A stretch of 9,627 nt of DNA from Planctomycetota bacterium (GTDB lineage: Bacteria > Planctomycetota > Phycisphaerae > WQYP01), in assembly GCA_021852225.1 (NCBI GenBank), contig JAJZOA010000233.1, positions 1-9,627 of the forward strand. Reading direction: 5' to 3'. Both the position numbers and the translations under genes were made by a program. The notes beneath the pieces were generated by a model. The model was not told where the DNA came from, made no database searches, and saw only the letters and a list, made by a program, of their open reading frames with translations. Position 1 is the stretch's first letter. Every line of letters begins with the position of its first letter. Shown here one piece after another: positions 6,137 through 9,627 of the stretch.

Positions 6137-7768
6137 ATGCCCACAATGGAAGTAGATGGAAAACAAGTGGCTTGGGAAGGCCGCAAAATGATTCTTCAGG
6201 CCTGCAATGACGCCGGTGTGGAACTGCCGCAATATTGCTACCACGAAGGTCTTTCAATTGTGGCGTCCTGCCGCATCTGTCTGGTGGAAATTGAATCGCC
6301 GGATCCTAAGGACCCCGCCAAGCTGGTTAAAGTTCCCAAACTCGTGCCAAGTTGCCAGACTCCCGCTGTCAATGGCATGAAGGTGCACAGCAAATCGCCC
6401 AAGGCCGCGGCCAATCAGAAGGCGGTCATGGAATTTTTGCTTATCAACCATCCCTTGGACTGCCCCGTCTGCGATCAGGCCGGCGAATGCTATCTTCAGG
6501 ATTACAGCTTTAAATATGGCCGCGCTGAAAGCCGTTTTGACGAAGATAAAGCCAAAAAGCCGAAAAAGGACATCGGTAAGCATGTTGTTCTGTATTCCGA
6601 CCGCTGCATCATGTGCACACGCTGCGTCCGTTTCACACGCGAAATTTCCGGCACCGGCGAACTGGGCGTCTTCGGCCGCGGCCACAAAGAGCAGATTGAC
6701 GTTTTTCAGGGCAAATCTCTGGATAATCCCCTTTCCGCCAACGTCATTGATATCTGCCCCGTCGGAGCTTTGCTCGACAAGGATTTTCTTTTCACCCAGC
6801 GCGTCTGGTTTCTTAAGTCCACACCGAGCATTTCCCCATTTTCCAGCGGCGGGGAAAATATATTTATCGAACACAATCAGGGCCGTATCTACCGCATCAA
6901 ACCCCGGTTTAATAAAGACATCAACAAATGGTGGATTTCCGATGACATCCGCTACGGATGGGATTTCGTTCATAATAACCGGCTGCAAACCATTTCCGCG
7001 GCCGATGCTCCGGAGGGTCTGACCTGGCGACAGGGACTCGACCGGCTTGAGCGGTCATTCAAAAAAGCTGTCGCCGAAAAGGGGCACGGTTCCACGCTGC
7101 TTATGCTAAGTCCGTTCGACACCACTGAAGAAATGTTCCTGGCCGCGACGTGGGCAAGGAAAATGGATCCCGGCTGTGCGCTGGGCCTGAATCTGTCTAA
7201 AATTGATGGCCAGGACCAGGTATTCACCAACCCGACCACTGGAGCGGTCACTTACACCATTCGCGCGGATAAATCGCCCAATCGACTCGGTGCGGAAAAC
7301 ATCCGCGCCCACTTTGGCGGCAATTCGCTGATGTTCAGCTATCTATCATCGAAAATTTCCGCTGGTGATATTCAGGCCGCACTGGTCTGTGCCGACCCGA
7401 TCGGCCATAACGACGCCGATATGTCCAATTATTTCCAGCCATTGAAAAATCTGACCGTTCTTTCCAGCCGGCCCGATGGTCTGGTCAAGCAGGCCTCGCT
7501 CTCGTTGCCTGTTTGCACCTGGGCGGAGAAGGCCGGCGTTTTTGAAAATTGCCAGGGCGTTATACAGCCGTTTGTGCAGGCCATTCAGCCGCTGGAAGGG
7601 TCACGGTCCACCGGTTCGGTATTCTGGGAACTCCTCGGCCTGTCAGGCCAATATGATCCTGCCGCCGTTCGCCGCATGATGGCTGACGCCGGAAAACCGC
7701 AATATGGTCAGGTTACACCTCCGGCGCGCCAGGAAAAAGTGGAACTGATGCAATTCGCCGAGTTGTAA
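6137..7768 (+). CDS. nuoG: NADH-quinone oxidoreductase subunit G, short form
   Basis: This is the 543-residue iron-sulfur subunit of the complex I peripheral arm. The N-terminal ferredoxin-like domain binds N1b through Cys34, Cys45, Cys48 and Cys73. The His-Cys region binds N5 through His105, Cys109, Cys112 and Cys118 (NHPLDCPVCDQAGEC). N4 is bound by Cys157, Cys160, Cys163 and Cys207 (DRCIMCTRC; DICPVGAL). The rest is a reduced molybdopterin-oxidoreductase-like domain (FIEHNQGRIYRIKPRFNKDINKWWISDD onward) that would bind no cofactor. Where E. coli and Thermus NuoG have the Cys motif for N7, this protein reads STPSISPFSSGGEN, so N7 is absent. It is much shorter than E. coli (about 900 residues) or Thermus (about 780) NuoG. 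It still ends with the family's typical WAEKAGVFENCQGVIQPF block, so it looks naturally compact, not truncated. The start has AAGGA 7 nt upstream. nuoH does not follow. Confidence 0.95.
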   Translation: MPTMEVDGKQVAWEGRKMILQACNDAGVELPQYCYHEGLSIVASCRICLVEIESPDPKDPAKLVKVPKLVPSCQTPAVNGMKVHSKSPKAAANQKAVMEFLLINHPLDCPVCDQAGECYLQDYSFKYGRAESRFDEDKAKKPKKDIGKHVVLYSDRCIMCTRCVRFTREISGTGELGVFGRGHKEQIDVFQGKSLDNPLSANVIDICPVGALLDKDFLFTQRVWFLKSTPSISPFSSGGENIFIEHNQGRIYRIKPRFNKDINKWWISDDIRYGWDFVHNNRLQTISAADAPEGLTWRQGLDRLERSFKKAVAEKGHGSTLLMLSPFDTTEEMFLAATWARKMDPGCALGLNLSKIDGQDQVFTNPTTGAVTYTIRADKSPNRLGAENIRAHFGGNSLMFSYLSSKISAGDIQAALVCADPIGHNDADMSNYFQPLKNLTVLSSRPDGLVKQASLSLPVCTWAEKAGVFENCQGVIQPFVQAIQPLEGSRSTGSVFWELLGLSGQYDPAAVRRMMADAGKPQYGQVTPPARQEKVELMQFAEL

Positions 7769-7821
7769 GCGGTCCTGGAATGCTGTGCCATTGCGGCGGG
7801 CATCCATATGAATTCACAAGC

Positions 7822-7869
7822 CGGGCGGTCGAATTGGATATTTTCCAAAAATTTTTACGCGGCCGCCCG
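7822..7869 (+). terminator. Two-tier stem-loop after nuoG, possible end-of-operon structure
   Basis: CGGGCGGTCG (7822-7831) pairs over ten positions with CGGCCGCCCG (7860-7869), one being a T-G wobble. Inside it TTGGA (7834-7838) pairs with TCCAA (7844-7848) around a 5 nt loop. It lies 54 nt after the nuoG stop and ahead of an unrelated gene. It would be the strongest hairpin I found by eye, but no U-run follows (GACCCCACG), so classical intrinsic termination is not certain; it may act as a 3'-end stabiliser or factor-dependent terminator. Confidence 0.45.
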
Positions 7870-7904
7870 ACCCCACGAGTCTGGCACGAGGCAACGAGGC
7901 TTCC

Positions 7905-8801
7905 ATGAAATGCACGCCTGCATATCTGGTTATCGGGCTGGTGATCGCTTGTTCCGGCTTCGCGAACGCGGCTAAAGTGCCGCCGCGGGCGGCCCGTTCC
8001 GTCCATCTGTTTTATCAGGCCCCTTCGGGAAATATTTTCTTTAATGCGCTGCGTATCAAGCAATCACAGCCGGGAAGTTACTTTCAGGTTTGCGGTTTTA
8101 GTCAGGGCTATTTCGGCCTGCAGGAACTGGCCAGCAAAAAACATATCATTATCTTTTCAACCTGGGATTCCAATCACCAGCCGGTGCGCGTAACCAGCTG
8201 CGCTCCGGATGTTCATGTCTCACGCTTTGGCGGCGAAGGAACGGGTGCCCATATTTTGATCAGTTACGCTTGGCACACGGGTATAACCTATCACTTTGCG
8301 GTTGTTTCGCGGCGCATCGGCCGCCGTACGGCATATGCCGCATGGTTTTATCAACCCGGAAAACAAAATTGGAAGCACCTGGTCACATTGGCCACGGTTG
8401 CCGGAAAATCCGCCGGCCAGATTCATGGATATTATGCATTCATTGAAGACTTTCGCCGAAACACGCGCAGCGCCCGGCAAGTGCGGCGGGCCTTGTATGG
8501 TCCCGGCTGGATACGCAAAACAAACGGCCAATGGATGGCGCTTACCCGCGCGGTTTTCAGCACTTCCAACGCCCCATGGGAAGCAAAAAAAACGGTGGAC
8601 GCGGGTATCATTAAAGAACAGTTTTATCTGCAAACCGGCGGACAAACGCACATGCACTCGGCCCCCGGAACGCTTCTTAAACTAGCCCGTTATTCGCGCA
8701 AGCCGCCGCATATAATTCAAAAGCTGTTAACCGCCCTTTTACGGAAAAAACAGACCCGCATAATTGAACACGCGGTTGGACGCGGGCACAAGGAGCCTTG
8801 A
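7905..8801 (+). CDS. Secreted DUF3472 domain protein
   Basis: This 298-residue protein has an N-terminal signal (CTPAYLVIGLVIACSGFANA) with a likely cleavage after FANA near residue 22. VIAC (13-16) also resembles a lipobox, so a lipoprotein anchored at Cys16 is possible. Residues about 31-247 match the pattern I know for DUF3472: SVHLFYQAP, FFNALRIKQSQPGSYFQVCGFSQGYFGLQEL, IIIFSTWD, VSRFGGEGTGAH, WHTGITYHFAV, YAAWFYQPGKQNWKHL, YYAFIEDFRRNTRSARQVRRALYGPGW and DAGIIKEQFYLQTGG. The beta-rich, aromatic-rich domain has no established function; relatives are often extracellular and sometimes carry an added DUF5077 domain, which is missing here. A basic tail of about 40 residues follows the domain. 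GAGG lies 5 nt before ATG 7905. It directly abuts the rhodanese gene, so the two are probably co-transcribed. Confidence 0.85.
   Translation: MKCTPAYLVIGLVIACSGFANAAKVPPRAARSVHLFYQAPSGNIFFNALRIKQSQPGSYFQVCGFSQGYFGLQELASKKHIIIFSTWDSNHQPVRVTSCAPDVHVSRFGGEGTGAHILISYAWHTGITYHFAVVSRRIGRRTAYAAWFYQPGKQNWKHLVTLATVAGKSAGQIHGYYAFIEDFRRNTRSARQVRRALYGPGWIRKTNGQWMALTRAVFSTSNAPWEAKKTVDAGIIKEQFYLQTGGQTHMHSAPGTLLKLARYSRKPPHIIQKLLTALLRKKQTRIIEHAVGRGHKEP
8790..8795 (+). promoter_or_regulatory. Shine-Dalgarno that sets the TTG start of the rhodanese gene
   Basis: AAGGAG lies within the last codons of the DUF3472 gene, 6 nt before TTG 8802. No in-frame ATG precedes the conserved domain, so this near-ideal site decides the start and suggests translational coupling. 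Confidence 0.7.
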
Positions 8802-9167
8802 TTGACACACTGGTATCTAATCGCGTTCGTTATTGGAGCTGTGCTGGCCCTGGCGATAATTAAGCGTGCTGGACTTGTATCAGCAGCAAAAGCCCGAATT
8901 CTTTTGCAGCGGAATTCCCGTGTGGTGGATGTACGCACGCCGCAAGAATTCAACGCCCGACGACTGCCCGGCGCGGTCAATATTCCCGTTGACCAGCTTG
9001 CCACGCAGGCCCCAAAACACTTTCCGGACCTTCAGCAGATCATTTTGCTGCACTGCCTGAGCGGCACTCGGAGCGCGATGGCCAGATCGCATTTACGACG
9101 AATGGGTTACACCAATGTTTATAACCTCGGTTCCTTTGCGCGGGCAAAAAGAATACTGGAAGGGTAG
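8802..9167 (+). CDS. Membrane-anchored single-domain rhodanese
   Basis: This is a 121-residue protein. Residues 4-20 (WYLIAFVIGAVLALAII) form one transmembrane helix, followed by KR, which suggests the domain faces the cytoplasm, although the orientation is not certain. Residues about 27-119 are a rhodanese-like domain: RVVDVRTPQEFNARRLPGAVNIPV (40-63), the active-site loop CLSGTRS with catalytic Cys85, and the closing GYTNVYNLGSF (102-112). Such proteins transfer sulfane sulfur or handle persulfides; the substrate here is unknown. The six-residue loop C-x-S-G-x-R fits sulfur transfer rather than Cdc25-like phosphatase activity. It starts with TTG, immediately after the TGA of the DUF3472 gene, with AAGGAG 6 nt upstream. 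Confidence 0.88.
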   Translation: MTHWYLIAFVIGAVLALAIIKRAGLVSAAKARILLQRNSRVVDVRTPQEFNARRLPGAVNIPVDQLATQAPKHFPDLQQIILLHCLSGTRSAMARSHLRRMGYTNVYNLGSFARAKRILEG

Positions 9168-9207
9168 ACCGGCGCAAAACGTGCTGCCGGTTACGGCGTT
9201 TAACCGG
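9168..9207 (+). promoter_or_regulatory. Two overlapping, mutually exclusive hairpins upstream of the pyrG-like gene
   Basis: ACCGGC (9168-9173) can pair with GCCGGT (9186-9191), and GC on each side may extend it past a one-base bulge. CCGGTTA (9187-9193) can instead pair with TAACCGG (9201-9207) around a 7 nt loop. The two share 9187-9191, so only one can form at a time. They start at the base after the rhodanese stop, and the pyrG-like ATG is 138 nt downstream of the second. There is no U-run. The rest of the gap to 9345 holds AT-rich CCAATTATTTTTT (about 9271-9283), possibly promoter DNA, but no box pair I would defend. Confidence 0.35.
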
Positions 9208-9345
9208 GACTGAATTTCAAGCTGTCTTTCAGCGGGCGCCTGGGGCTTTGTATCGTCCGTCCGCTTGTTGAACCAATTATTTTTTCGCACCACTTTGCGC
9301 CGCGCCCGGAATCGGTTATCTTTCCTTGTCCTATGAGGTTCTTCC

Positions 9346-9627
9346 ATGACAGATGGTTCCAATCCTGATTTACTCGCATCCCTGAGCAACAGTTCCCACG
9401 AAACCGAATTCTACACCCCATTTCCCAAAGGTTACCAGAAGGGCAAAACCAAATTCGTGGTCGTGCTGGGCACGGTCATGAGCGGACTGGGCAAAGGCAT
9501 TTTCAGTTCCAGCCTGGCCAAAATTCTTAAGGATAAAGGCCTGCGCGTCGCTCCCATCAAAATGGAAGGCTATCTGAATATTGATTCAGGAACGCTTAAT
9601 CCGTTCCGCCATGGCGAAGTATTTGTC
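9346..9627 (+). CDS. pyrG: CTP synthase-like protein, N-terminal part (cut by window edge)
   Basis: The first 94 codons are visible. CTP synthase makes CTP from UTP, ATP and glutamine in the cytoplasm. The synthetase-domain P-loop region is recognisable at about 37-51 ([15 protein letters not shown], against the usual xVTGGVVSSLGKG). Next come [18 protein letters not shown] and [19 protein letters not shown] (76-94), against the usual DPYINVDPGTMSPxQHGEVFV. Differences from typical PyrG are an N-terminal extension of about 30 residues, Thr for the second Gly of GGVVS, and Glu-Gly in place of the Asp-Pro of KxDPYxN. This may be a lineage-specific PyrG or a divergent paralogue; the glutaminase domain lies outside the window. 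ATG 9346 has GAGG 7 nt upstream. Confidence 0.8.
   Translation, partial: MTDGSNPDLLASLSNSSHETEFYTPFPKGYQKGKTKFVVVLGTVMSGLGKGIFSSSLAKILKDKGLRVAPIKMEGYLNIDSGTLNPFRHGEVFV

Noticed and set aside
8866..9060. Alternative 64-codon frame inside the rhodanese gene
   Set aside because: Out of frame with the clear rhodanese domain and its active-site motif.

Overview
The window (about 9.6 kb, moderately GC-rich) looks like chromosomal DNA from a bacterium of the Planctomycetota or a related PVC lineage. This is inferred from three things: a XylR-type regulator (LacI-like sensor plus AraC helix-turn-helix) divergent from a secreted protein gene, a secreted DUF3472 protein, and an unusually short NuoG. 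No 16S rRNA or other firm phylogenetic marker is present. I see no mobile element, CRISPR array, tRNA or rRNA.

Left part (1-2359): a minus-strand gene for an exported protein runs off the left edge. It has a signal peptide, a beta-rich N-terminal region and then the start of what may be a catalytic barrel. It is divergent from a xylR-like regulator on the plus strand. The roughly 260 bp between them holds two palindromes that also form a direct repeat with a 16 bp period. They lie just upstream of a TACAAT -10-like box for the exported gene, as expected for a sugar-responsive activator acting on its neighbour.

Middle (2360-7768): a gap with no convincing gene carries a perfect TTGTGA-N6-TCACAA inverted repeat, the CRP/FNR-family operator consensus. 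After it come nuoD, nuoE, nuoF and nuoG, the peripheral-arm subunits of respiratory complex I: the quinone-site subunit and the NADH-oxidising module with its FMN and Fe-S clusters. nuoA/B/C are not upstream and the membrane-arm genes nuoH-N are not downstream, so the complex must be completed from elsewhere or this is a partial cluster. The nuo genes are separated by unusually wide gaps (72-97 nt). Each gap, and the region after nuoG, contains a GC-rich stem-loop.

Right part (7769-9627): a secreted DUF3472 protein is followed with no gap by a membrane-anchored single-domain rhodanese. The rhodanese starts with TTG, its Shine-Dalgarno lying inside the end of the upstream gene. A 178 bp gap with two mutually exclusive hairpins leads to the start of a divergent CTP synthase (pyrG-like) gene cut by the right edge.
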